From the NCBI GenBank assembly GCA_014860005.1, contig JACZKP010000051.1, positions 1 to 43,942 on the forward strand: a DNA stretch of 43,942 bases. Reading direction: 5' to 3'. Source of the stretch: Verrucomicrobiota bacterium. Lineage in GTDB: Bacteria > Verrucomicrobiota > Verrucomicrobiae > Limisphaerales > UBA11358. Shown here piece by piece: positions 34,840 to 42,367 of the stretch. The number at the start of each line of letters is the position of its first letter. The first letter of the stretch is position 1. A model generated the notes under the pieces. That model did not search any database, was not told where the DNA came from, and saw only the letters and a list, made by a program, of their open reading frames with translations. The translations under genes were made by a program, and so were the position numbers.

Positions 34840-34945
34840 AACCCGTAAAGGTGCGCGCCACTTATGGTGGCGAACAACAGCGGGTACGGTTGCGCCGCGA
34901 CGATGCGGTGAAGGCGTGGGTCAATGGTCATGACGAATTCTGCCA

Positions 34946-36670
34946 CTAACCCTGAACATCCAAGTTATTTGCAACGACGGTTTCAAGTTCACCAAACAAG
35001 TCGGTCGTCCGCACCACCCCCTCTTCGTCCCACCATTTCTCCCGCACTTCCGCGAGCACGGTTTTGCGATTCGCGGCGGGGCGTGAACTTCGGACCAAAT
35101 AAACAATGGCCATGCGGGCGTTGTTATCTTTAAACGCGCGCGGCAGCGTGATGATCAGGCGAAGCTCGCACGCGTGAGCCAGTGCCAGACGCAAAGCGGG
35201 CATCCCGCGATTGTCGCGGGTCAACAGACCCTCCGGCACGAGCAGGCAAATGCGGCCTCCATCCGGTTTCGCCAGTTCAATGGCCCGGCGGATGAAGCAA
35301 TGGTGATCCATCAAGCCGCCTTCCGTGTGACCGAACCGCTCCTCCCATTGCCGCGCGATTTCCTTTCGGTTCGTTCCCGAATACTCGTCATTGCCGGGCG
35401 GATTGCCGATGACCAGGTCGTAACGTCCCGGACGCAAGTGCGGTTCGGCTCTTGGGTCTTCGTTGATCTCGCTGGTCTTCGGGGCGCGTTCATACAACGC
35501 GTTGTGCAGAAACACCTGGAGACTTTTGGCGTGCTGCGGATACAAGAACGTCAGCAACTCGCGGGCGCACGAGACGCAGAACGCGTCGTCATCAATTCCC
35601 ACCAATCGTCGAGTCAGGAATTCCTGCGCCCGTCGGTCGCCGTCCGCCTGTGCAACGTGGTTCACGCTCTCGGCGAGAAAGACACCCGTCCCGCACGTCA
35701 TGTCAATCACCCGCTCATGGGCGCGAGGGCGCGCAAGCCTCACCATTTGTTGAGCGATTTCCGTCGGGGTGAAGTAGCGCGCCACATTCCGATAGCGCAC
35801 GACGCCCTTGACGCGATAAGCTCGCGACTGCGACTCGCCGGTGAAATAGCGATACGCACCGCGACCGCCGGGTTGCAGCAGGAACGTTCGGTAGCCCCGC
35901 GCCACCGCCGCGCCTGTGAATTCGTGTGACTCGATCTTGCGCCGATACCACGCAACCGTTTTCAACACTCGCCGGGCGGCCTGCGTTCCCAGCCCAAGTT
36001 GCCGGCACGCCGCCCGGAGGCCCGCTTCACCATCATGCCGGGCATGGTCAATGATGCGGTTGAACAGGATGATTTTCTGATCGTCTTTGTTCCGCAATGC
36101 AGCCACCTGGTCAATCGAACCGAAAAGGTCAGTGAAGAACTGATTAGCGAGGTCCGCGACGAGCACTTGCTGTTGCGGGGAAACGGCAGCCGCCGGTTGC
36201 AGTTGGCCCGCCTCGGCCAGCAACTCGTTCCATTCGAGAAAAGCTGGGAGCCCCTTCTGCCGGATCGGCTCGTATTCAACGTTGAGTCCGCGAACGACGG
36301 CGCGGCACATCTCCGCCCGGCTGCCCGCAGCGGTGATGAGGAACGGCACCGTCCGCTCCTGCATGGGGCAATCACGCTGGCGCGGCTTGAAATTTCGGCT
36401 GTAATTCTTGGCCTGCTTGAAGCCCTGGTCGAACTGCCGCGCCATCGGTTCGCCTTCAATGGTCACCAGCGGCACGTCACCGTGATGAACGAGAAAGTCC
36501 AGACGCAGATTTCCTTTCCCGAATGGATTCTCGATTGGGAATTGCGACCGACAGGCGGAAAGCGGGACGCCAAGGTATTCGAGCAGCGGCCAGACAACTT
36601 TCAGACAATATTCCGAGTCGTTGTAGCAAGGTAAGCTGAGGAGTTCCTTGATCCGGCCATTCGTTCTCAT
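34946..36670 (-). CDS. N6-adenine methylase-like protein with N-terminal nuclease-like domain
   Basis: A 574-residue protein. Residues 1-130 resemble the HSDR_N-type PD-(D/E)xK fold (LRLDFLV with D58, then LVTIEGEP with E72). The usual ExK lysine is Glu (E74), so cleavage activity is doubtful. A helical region (about 150-290) leads to an N6-MTase domain: FTPTEIAQQMV at 300, SAM motif VIDMTCGTGVFL at 321-332, and catalytic motif NPPG at 423-426 where NPP(Y/F) is expected. It lies 18 bases after the specificity subunit gene and 14 before the nucleotidyltransferase remnant. It could be a BcgA-like RM fusion, or an inactive partner of the other methylase. Confidence 0.75.
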   Translation of the reverse strand: MRTNGRIKELLSLPCYNDSEYCLKVVWPLLEYLGVPLSACRSQFPIENPFGKGNLRLDFLVHHGDVPLVTIEGEPMARQFDQGFKQAKNYSRNFKPRQRDCPMQERTVPFLITAAGSRAEMCRAVVRGLNVEYEPIRQKGLPAFLEWNELLAEAGQLQPAAAVSPQQQVLVADLANQFFTDLFGSIDQVAALRNKDDQKIILFNRIIDHARHDGEAGLRAACRQLGLGTQAARRVLKTVAWYRRKIESHEFTGAAVARGYRTFLLQPGGRGAYRYFTGESQSRAYRVKGVVRYRNVARYFTPTEIAQQMVRLARPRAHERVIDMTCGTGVFLAESVNHVAQADGDRRAQEFLTRRLVGIDDDAFCVSCARELLTFLYPQHAKSLQVFLHNALYERAPKTSEINEDPRAEPHLRPGRYDLVIGNPPGNDEYSGTNRKEIARQWEERFGHTEGGLMDHHCFIRRAIELAKPDGGRICLLVPEGLLTRDNRGMPALRLALAHACELRLIITLPRAFKDNNARMAIVYLVRSSRPAANRKTVLAEVREKWWDEEGVVRTTDLFGELETVVANNLDVQG

Positions 36671-36688
36671 ACGGTGGCTCGCCGGTCT

Positions 36689-37567
36689 TCAGCCGGGGAA
36701 GGGCCCGATTTTTTTCTGCTCGCCTTCAAGGACAGCCTCAAGCTCGGCAATTAAATGTCTCAATCGCTCCTGCGCTTCCGCCATCGCCCGTTTGTAACTC
36801 GCGTTCTGGTCAGCGAGTTTGTTGATAGCTTCGCCGTACTGCCCAGATGCAATGCCGCTTTCATCCAGCAATCGCTCTTTGATTGCCATCGCCCGGTCGT
36901 GTTGCTTCGCCATTGCCAGGTACTGGCGATGAACATCGAGTTGCAGATTCACAGGCAATTCTGGGATTTCAATTTTCTTGATTTGGCCGAAGCTGATGGT
37001 CATCGCGTCCACGCCGTGCATTACTCTCTGCACCTGCAATGCCCCGAACCGCGATTTCAAAAAACAGCAAACGTAGAATGGATCAATCCCGTCAACTCGG
37101 ATTCGGTCAATGTGCTGACTGATGTTAACCTTCCCGTAGTCTCGTGTTAATGCGACGCACCGCCCGATCAACGTCTCCGTTCCACGAAAAGCGTTGTTCG
37201 TAAAAAGAATATCCAGCTCGGCGACCCGACTCCGTTCCGAATCATTGTGGCTTCCCTCGGCGATCCGATCTGGCTTTATTGAGAAATCAATTCCGGTGTC
37301 CCGGATGTTAATGACCTGCAAGTAGCGCACGGATCCGCGCGGGCTGAGTTTGCGAGCGCCGACTTGTCCATAGGTGATCCCCTTCGAGCCATCCGGCAAT
37401 TCCTGCGGGATAAAGTTGCCCAGCGGAACGCTTCCGAGTTTCTTGAGTTTCTTTTCGTTTTTGCGGAAACGCTCCTCAAAGTAACCGGCCGTCCAGCGAT
37501 CATGGCGCAGCAACTCAGGCCGGGCAATCCTGACCTCCAGCGTGGGGGCATCGGGAAGTTCGCGCAT
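36689..37567 (-). CDS. HsdS-like DNA specificity subunit (single recognition domain)
   Basis: A 292-residue protein, about two thirds of a usual HsdS. The N-terminal part resembles a target recognition domain (KLGSVPLGNFIPQ, GITYGQVGARKLS, ISQHIDRIRVDGIDPFYVC, then FGQIKKIEIPELP). The C-terminal about 90 residues are a long helix rich in Glu, Gln and Ala that should form the coiled-coil arm contacting methylase subunits. One recognition domain only implies a half-site or a dimeric assembly, as in some type IIB/IIG systems. A single base separates its ATG from the stop of the upstream methylase gene, so the two are coupled. Confidence 0.8.
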   Translation of the reverse strand: MRELPDAPTLEVRIARPELLRHDRWTAGYFEERFRKNEKKLKKLGSVPLGNFIPQELPDGSKGITYGQVGARKLSPRGSVRYLQVINIRDTGIDFSIKPDRIAEGSHNDSERSRVAELDILFTNNAFRGTETLIGRCVALTRDYGKVNISQHIDRIRVDGIDPFYVCCFLKSRFGALQVQRVMHGVDAMTISFGQIKKIEIPELPVNLQLDVHRQYLAMAKQHDRAMAIKERLLDESGIASGQYGEAINKLADQNASYKRAMAEAQERLRHLIAELEAVLEGEQKKIGPFPG

Positions 37568-37568
37568 G

Positions 37569-38807
37569 TTATTGGGGGTTGGGCCAAAACTCCGCCCGTT
37601 GTCGCCGCGCGCTTGCCAGCACGGAGTTCAGGTAATTCTCCAGGCTCCAGTTCGGTGAGTCCAGCAGCGGAGCAGTGAGAAAAATCGGCGTGTCGTCTTC
37701 TGGTAACTGGTCGAGCGTCGCCGGAGAGAACCAACCATCAGGCCGGTCGTGGACCAAGCGTCGGGCAAAGAGGATCGTGGTCCGCGCATTCGCGCCCACA
37801 TCTGTGAAAACCTTTTGTGGAAGGCCGACGGTGGCCAGCAGGTCCATTCGCCCAAGCAACCAGCGGCGGAACGGTCCCAGCCGGTCACTCGCCACAATGC
37901 TCTCCGGCACGATCACGGCAATCAGCCCGCCGGGTTTGGCCAGCCGCACGAACCGCTCGGTGAACATGACTTCGATGGCCGTGCTGGCGAGCCGGCGGAT
38001 CGCATCACGCACATCCGGCTGTGAGGGGTCCAGTGGACGATTTGGTGGCCAGTGGGCGATGAGTTTGGCGGCCCGCACGTAATCGCTGGCGGTGGGCCGG
38101 CGCTTGTCAAAGAGTGCGCCCGCCGCGAAAAGTTCCGTGGGTGCGCCCGCAGATGCCGTTTCGACTTCTTCATCCGGTTCTGGTTCCGTCTCCAGCCGCC
38201 AGCAAGAATACTGGCTAAGGGTTCGCACCAGGCGGTCCAACTCCACGCGTTCCTGACGCGACAATGGCTGGCGCGGTGACGGTGATTCTTCCTTCAGGCT
38301 AGCCGCTTCAAAGAAGTCCTGCTCTTCGTGGCGTGGTGATTCAGATTCGTCAAGCAAGCGCAGCAAATTCCGCAAGCCCGTTCCACTGAATGGGGGATTA
38401 CCTGCCGCGATGCTGAAAGCTCCTTCTTCGATGCCGCTTGCCGGCTCGTCGAGAAGACCATTGACGAGATGAATATGCGCGCTACGCAACAAGGGGTCGC
38501 GCTGCCAGCCGGCAGCCAGGGTTGCGTCTATGTCTGCGCCGAAAAGATTTTTCGCGGGCAGTCCGCCGCGTTCGTGAGCGACGCGCAGAAAAACGCCCTC
38601 GCCACACGCGGGATCAATTAGCCGCGTATTGACGGAGAATCGTTTGCCGTGGATGACTTCCAGCAAATCCCACATGAACCCGGCGACTTCGGGCGAAGTG
38701 AAGAACTGCCCCAATCCACGTCTTCGTTCCAAATCGTCAACCGGCGCTTCCACGACGGCGATAGACTGTCGAGGCGCGGGTTTTGCTTTGTCCGTCGCTA
38801 GATTCAT
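37569..38807 (-). CDS. N6-adenine DNA methylase (HsdM-like)
   Basis: A 412-residue methylase. A conserved GQFFTSPEVAGFM at about 33-45 precedes the SAM-binding motif LIDPACGEGVFL (63-74) and the catalytic NPPF at 137-140, all intact. An insertion of about 100 residues rich in Glu, Ser and Pro (about 155-260) follows the catalytic motif. The C-terminal part contains FVRLAKPGGLIAVIVPES, a standard family block. The ATG at 38807 is preferred because the N-terminal extension from 38921 is not protein-like. It should methylate adenine in the site read by the S subunit encoded next. Confidence 0.85.
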   Translation of the reverse strand: MNLATDKAKPAPRQSIAVVEAPVDDLERRRGLGQFFTSPEVAGFMWDLLEVIHGKRFSVNTRLIDPACGEGVFLRVAHERGGLPAKNLFGADIDATLAAGWQRDPLLRSAHIHLVNGLLDEPASGIEEGAFSIAAGNPPFSGTGLRNLLRLLDESESPRHEEQDFFEAASLKEESPSPRQPLSRQERVELDRLVRTLSQYSCWRLETEPEPDEEVETASAGAPTELFAAGALFDKRRPTASDYVRAAKLIAHWPPNRPLDPSQPDVRDAIRRLASTAIEVMFTERFVRLAKPGGLIAVIVPESIVASDRLGPFRRWLLGRMDLLATVGLPQKVFTDVGANARTTILFARRLVHDRPDGWFSPATLDQLPEDDTPIFLTAPLLDSPNWSLENYLNSVLASARRQRAEFWPNPQ

Positions 38808-38920
38808 TCTTCGGATGTGAGCAGGCTGGCGAAAGCCAGGCGGGTGGTCAACTGCCGAGTCCGAATGCGACACGGCTTGGACGGCTGTCACGCAAACGGA
38901 AGTGCTACAGGGAAGCGGCA

Positions 38921-39883
38921 TTAACCTACTTGGGAGCGCCGCGCTTTGATGAGGAAGCGATTTGCTACTTCATAATCGGGGCGTTCAGGCAGTTTGGTTT
39001 CGGCCAAGGCGCGCTCGAAGTCGCGGTGCAGTTCCTTGCGCCAAGCGTCCACTTCGGCCCACGGCAGTTCGCCGCGTTTGACGGCGAGCAGGCGGTCGCG
39101 GTGCGTCTCGACGCGCACGGGCACGCGGGCGGTGCGCAACGTGGCCGCGCCGGTAAGCAGCAGGCGCAGCAGGTGCATCGCGTGTTTCCATTTGATCTCC
39201 CCGGAATTGCGGATGTCCTGCTCGATCTTCTTGAACTGCGACATGGCGTAACCGTTGAAGGTTTGAAAAATCATTTGCGACAAGAACTGCTTGCGCAGGG
39301 CCAATAATTCTTCCCCGAGCGGCGTGACCTTCTCAACCATCGGTGAGTAGAGGCATTCGAGGATGTTCGGGTTGGCCTTGAGGGCCATGGTGAGGAATTT
39401 CTGCAATTCCCAGTAGCAGCTTTGCGTGGCGTTGTCCTCGAATTGTTCGGGTGCGCCGAAGAGCGACCATTGCAGATCGGCGGGCGCGAGGTAAATGCCG
39501 CGCCGGTCGGTGTCGGATTCGTCGTGGTCCAGCCCATACGCGCGCGAGCCGACGACGCAGCGGTAGATGATGACGGATTCGAGATCGAACGGAGCGCCGC
39601 TCTCCGAGCCGGCGCGGTTTTTCGTTCCTGATCGTGCCGGGTCGGAGACCGGCGCTCCAAGGCGATCCTTGAAATGCTTCAAGACTTCAAGTTGGGCAGA
39701 TTCGAATGAGGCCTCGAAGCCATCGGGGAAACGGACCAGGTATTTTTCTCCGCTCACCGCCGGCGTGCGCGTCACCACCCCCACTGCGCCACGCGGATGC
39801 ACGAGCGAGTCGCCCGGCCCACGCACTTCCATGAGTGCGACAACCTGCGTTCCAGCAAAGATGTTGTCCGGCTGGTGCGACAT
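38921..39883 (-). CDS. COG3541-like nucleotidyltransferase with N-terminal extension
   Basis: A 320-residue protein. Residues 1-72 form a small beta-rich domain (GDSLVHPRGAVGVVTRTP, KYLVRFPDGFEASF). The nucleotidyltransferase core then shows an intact motif, GSRAYGLDHDESDTDRRG, with Gly112-Ser113 and the acidic residues D124 and D126. The rest is helical (NILECLYSPMVE, then FNGYAMSQFKKIEQDIRNSG and KHAMHLLRLLLTG). Residues 76-98 are encoded by the in-frame palindromic repeat at 39591-39658 and fall between the two domains. The substrate is unknown: family members may transfer NMP to proteins or RNA. It lies 113 bases upstream of the first methylase gene on the same strand. Confidence 0.8.
   Translation of the reverse strand: MSHQPDNIFAGTQVVALMEVRGPGDSLVHPRGAVGVVTRTPAVSGEKYLVRFPDGFEASFESAQLEVLKHFKDRLGAPVSDPARSGTKNRAGSESGAPFDLESVIIYRCVVGSRAYGLDHDESDTDRRGIYLAPADLQWSLFGAPEQFEDNATQSCYWELQKFLTMALKANPNILECLYSPMVEKVTPLGEELLALRKQFLSQMIFQTFNGYAMSQFKKIEQDIRNSGEIKWKHAMHLLRLLLTGAATLRTARVPVRVETHRDRLLAVKRGELPWAEVDAWRKELHRDFERALAETKLPERPDYEVANRFLIKARRSQVG
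39591..39658 (-). repeat. palindromic repeat, copy 2, in frame inside the nucleotidyltransferase gene
   Basis: A 68-base palindrome. Read on the minus strand it starts GGAGCGCCGGTCTCCGACC and closes with GGCGCTCC. Copy 1 at 23365-23430 has the same ends and almost the same length. Here it encodes a peptide reading GAPVSDPARSGTKNRAGSE, between two folded domains, and the frame is kept. Confidence 0.75.
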
Positions 39884-39990
39884 TTCGACGGAATGGTAGT
39901 CGGAGGTCAGGAACGAAGGCGAGTCAGGACATCACGACCACCGCAAGCAGGGGCTTCCCGGTTCATCCAGTTCGCCGCGGGTTCTTCCGC

Positions 39991-40716
39991 TCACGTCCCG
40001 GCCAGTACGCGCATTAAATACCGCAATTCCTCCTCGACCTCAGCATCGCTCGCGACCGTTTCGGCAATGCTGTCGCGCAAAATCGCCCGGTAACGCTGCC
40101 GCAACCGATGCACCGCCACTTTCACCGCACCTTCGTTCAAGCCGAGTCTCAATCCCAGTTCCGCATACGGCGCCGAGTTACCCGGACCGGCGAGCGTGGT
40201 TCGCAGCGTGTCGAACAATTCGGCCTTGCCTTGCTGCCGATGCTCCGCTTCCAGCTTGCGATAGACCTGTTCCAGCAAGGTGATCGCCCAGCGCAGTTCA
40301 AAGGCTCGCTCCGGGGTGAGCGTTTCTGCCGGTTGCTGGCGGAGCCACGTCTCGGCGCTTTCCGTGTCGAGGGAAATGACTTTGCCCGCGCCGCGCCTCT
40401 GAGCCCGGGCCTTGTCCCATTCATCCGAGAGAAAATGATTCAGGCTCGCCAGCAGAAAGGATCGGAAACGGCCTTTGTCGGGACTGACTGTGGCCACCGC
40501 CTTGTGCTCCAGCAGATGCGCGAAGAATCCTTGCGTCAAATCTTCCGCGTCCTCGGGCGATCGTCCGCGCCGTCGAATGTAAGCATAGAGCGGATGCCAA
40601 TAAGTCTGGCACAACCTGGCCAGCGCATCCTGCGCACGCGTGGTGTCACTGCGTCCGGCCGTCAAGACGACCGACCATTGCGTCGTAACAAAAGCGGGCC
40701 AGGCTCGTGGCTCCAT
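39991..40716 (-). CDS. ECF-type sigma factor of planctomycete/verrucomicrobial style
   Basis: A 241-residue sigma-70 family factor. The start FVTTQWSVVLTAGRSDT is typical of a lineage-specific ECF group in PVC bacteria. Region 2 contains LCQTYWHPLYAYIRRRG and EDAEDLTQGFFAHLLEH; region 4 ends with LGLRLGLNEGAVKVAVHRLR. The ATG at 40716 is chosen because the conserved part begins there; the upstream extension to 40839 is not conserved in character. In PVC genomes such factors often accompany Ser/Thr kinases, but the only kinase here is about 6 kb away. Confidence 0.85.
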   Translation of the reverse strand: MEPRAWPAFVTTQWSVVLTAGRSDTTRAQDALARLCQTYWHPLYAYIRRRGRSPEDAEDLTQGFFAHLLEHKAVATVSPDKGRFRSFLLASLNHFLSDEWDKARAQRRGAGKVISLDTESAETWLRQQPAETLTPERAFELRWAITLLEQVYRKLEAEHRQQGKAELFDTLRTTLAGPGNSAPYAELGLRLGLNEGAVKVAVHRLRQRYRAILRDSIAETVASDAEVEEELRYLMRVLAGT

Positions 40717-40901
40717 CCCGGTGGAGGTTGTCTCTGGCAACTCAGCGTGTGCGGAAGTGCTCACGCAGGCGAGGCTAACGTCGAGCGCCAGAAAAGCAAG
40801 GGATGCCATCACTCCCTGGTGTGACGCTGCGAATGACATACCCTTGCTTCAGTCATTCTCGGACTTCCCGCTTCGCGCGGATGCCAATCACGGCATGGGC
40901 T

Positions 40902-41153
40902 AATGCCTTTCGGGAATTGGACGGTGCTGTCCCGGAAGGACATTGTGAAAATCGCCCAGCGTTTCAACGCTGGGTTGCGCGATCCAAATCCAGCGAGTCC
41001 CAGCGGGACGAAAGCGCATCGCGTTTCCGAGCCGGTTTGCTGCCGTCCCTTCGGGACTTGTCCCGCTTGGCGGCTCAACCCAGCGTTGAAACGCTGGGCT
41101 ATGGCCGGATGTCCCTCCGGGACAAACGTCGGTCTGAATTCCCGAAAGGCATT
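40902..41153. repeat. 252-bp palindromic element
   Basis: The first 78 bases read again in reverse complement at the other end: AATGCCTTTCGGGAATT at 40902-40918 mirrors 41137-41153. Inside each arm is a small hairpin, CCCAGCGTTTCAACGCTGGG at 40955-40974 and CCCAGCGTTGAAACGCTGGG at 41079-41098. It ends 14 bases from the metX stop and could act as its terminator. The style is that of an interspersed repeat of Verrucomicrobiota, an inference from memory. The gap 40717-40901 beside it holds no gene that I can support. Confidence 0.75.
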
Positions 41154-41167
41154 GGGGCTGGTCCGGC

Positions 41168-42322
41168 TCACCGCCCCAGCGCCTGTTGCAGGTGCGGCGT
41201 GAAGAGCTTCGGTTCGAGCAAGAATGAATCGTGACCTTTGTCTGAGTGGACGGTAATCCACATCACGGATATGTGCGTCCGCTTGAGCGCGTGAACCAGC
41301 TTTGATTGTTCCACCGGCGGAAACGAGAGATCCGCATCCATGCTGAACACAAGCCACTCCTGTCCGCGGCAGCGCTCGAACAAATCGTGCAGGTCCGCCG
41401 CTCCGCCCTCCGCCACCAGGTCAAACCATTGCCACGCGTCGAGAATGCGCAGGTAGGTGTTCGCGTCGAACCGCTTCACGAACTTGTCGCCCTGATGGAG
41501 CATGTAGGACTCGACCGGATGGTTCATTTCGTACCAACCGTGCGGCGGTTTCTGGCTGACCACCTCTTCGCGCGCGCGTTCGCGCAACATTTCCAGGGAG
41601 ACAAATGTCTTGTGCGCAATGCGCCGCGCCAGCGCGAGGCCCGTGTCGGGTTTCGGGCCGCGATAATAATCACCGCCTCTGAAATGCGGATCGCCCTCGA
41701 TGGCCGTCACCTGTTCGAAATTCATAATGCGTTGCTGCATCGTCGTTTCGACGCCCGTGCCGATCGGAACGACGATGCGCACGCGATCGGGATAACGCGT
41801 GGCCAGCAATTGACACAGGAAGCCGCCGGTGGACGCGCCCACAGCGGCGTGCAACTGCCGGACGCCCAATTCATCGAGCAGGCGCATCTGAGAATCCACG
41901 ATGTCGCTCATGCGCAGCACCGGAAACGCCGGCCCCCAGGGTTTGCGCGTCGTGGGATTGAGGGAGGCCGGCCCGGTGGATCCATAACAGCCGCCGAGGT
42001 AATTTACGCAGATCACGCAAAACAAACGCGTGTCCAGCGCCTTGCCCGGCCCGATGAACCCGTCCCACCAACCCTGATGCACTTCCTCCGTCCAACGTCC
42101 GTCCAGACCGGGTACCTCCGGATTCAAGCCGGCAGCGTGCTGGTTGCCCGTCATGGCGTGGAAGAGCAGGATGACGTTCGACTTGTCGGAATTCATCCGG
42201 CCGTAGATTTCGTAACCGAGCGTGAACCGTTCCAGTTCGCCGCCGACGCGCAGTCGCAGCGGTTGCTTGCGGCTCTTGAACTCGAAGAATTTGGTTTGAA
42301 CTTTGCGAATTGTCCGGCTCAT
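41168..42322 (-). CDS. metX: homoserine O-acetyltransferase-like enzyme
   Basis: A 384-residue alpha/beta-hydrolase. MetX acylates homoserine with acetyl-CoA (or succinyl-CoA) for methionine synthesis in the cytoplasm. Visible are the oxyanion region LLFHAMTGNQHA, the family's NYLGGCYGSTGP, and a nucleophile elbow VGASTGGFL in place of the common GGSMGG. The acid is in FSMDADLSFPP and the His in SDKGHDSFLL. An AGGGAAG ribosome site precedes the ATG at 42322. The metY gene is 45 bases upstream on the same strand, so both enzymes of the direct sulfhydrylation route are together. The altered elbow does not remove the Ser. Confidence 0.9.
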   Translation of the reverse strand: MSRTIRKVQTKFFEFKSRKQPLRLRVGGELERFTLGYEIYGRMNSDKSNVILLFHAMTGNQHAAGLNPEVPGLDGRWTEEVHQGWWDGFIGPGKALDTRLFCVICVNYLGGCYGSTGPASLNPTTRKPWGPAFPVLRMSDIVDSQMRLLDELGVRQLHAAVGASTGGFLCQLLATRYPDRVRIVVPIGTGVETTMQQRIMNFEQVTAIEGDPHFRGGDYYRGPKPDTGLALARRIAHKTFVSLEMLRERAREEVVSQKPPHGWYEMNHPVESYMLHQGDKFVKRFDANTYLRILDAWQWFDLVAEGGAADLHDLFERCRGQEWLVFSMDADLSFPPVEQSKLVHALKRTHISVMWITVHSDKGHDSFLLEPKLFTPHLQQALGR

Positions 42323-42367
42323 GGCTTCCCTGTTGAGCTTCCTGGTTATTCCCCTTCAGGCCTCAAC

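Larger units (their letters stand above)
33934..34931 (-). pseudogene. COG3541-like nucleotidyltransferase gene interrupted by repeats
   Basis: The true N-terminus begins at ATG 34931 (MTIDPRLHRIVAAQPYPL, then TISGAHLYG) and runs into a TAA near 34810. A different frame picks up at SPDSDFDLRG and continues to 33934. GxH...DxD is the nucleotidyltransferase motif, and an insert of about 66 bases (34774-34839) sits exactly between its two halves. Further repeat-like inserts (34565-34625 and 34350-34400) stay in frame and add Pro/Gly-rich stretches. The body otherwise matches COG3541 proteins (KFFGLLLKKNGYVLEQLFSP, KHHSHHYFGFA, VKPLLYVYRVLLTGIHLM). Translation of the large part from an ATG at 34815 in the insert is possible but would lack half the active site. 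It lies 14 bases downstream of the second methylase-like gene. Confidence 0.7.

Noticed and set aside
40717..40839. N-terminal extension with a signal-like stretch on the ECF sigma factor
   Set aside because: Sigma factors of this group begin at the FVTTQWSVVL block; the extension is probably untranslated leader.
40902..41153. CRISPR array or insertion sequence
   Set aside because: The repeated segments are two inverted arms of one palindrome, with no regular spacers and no transposase frame.
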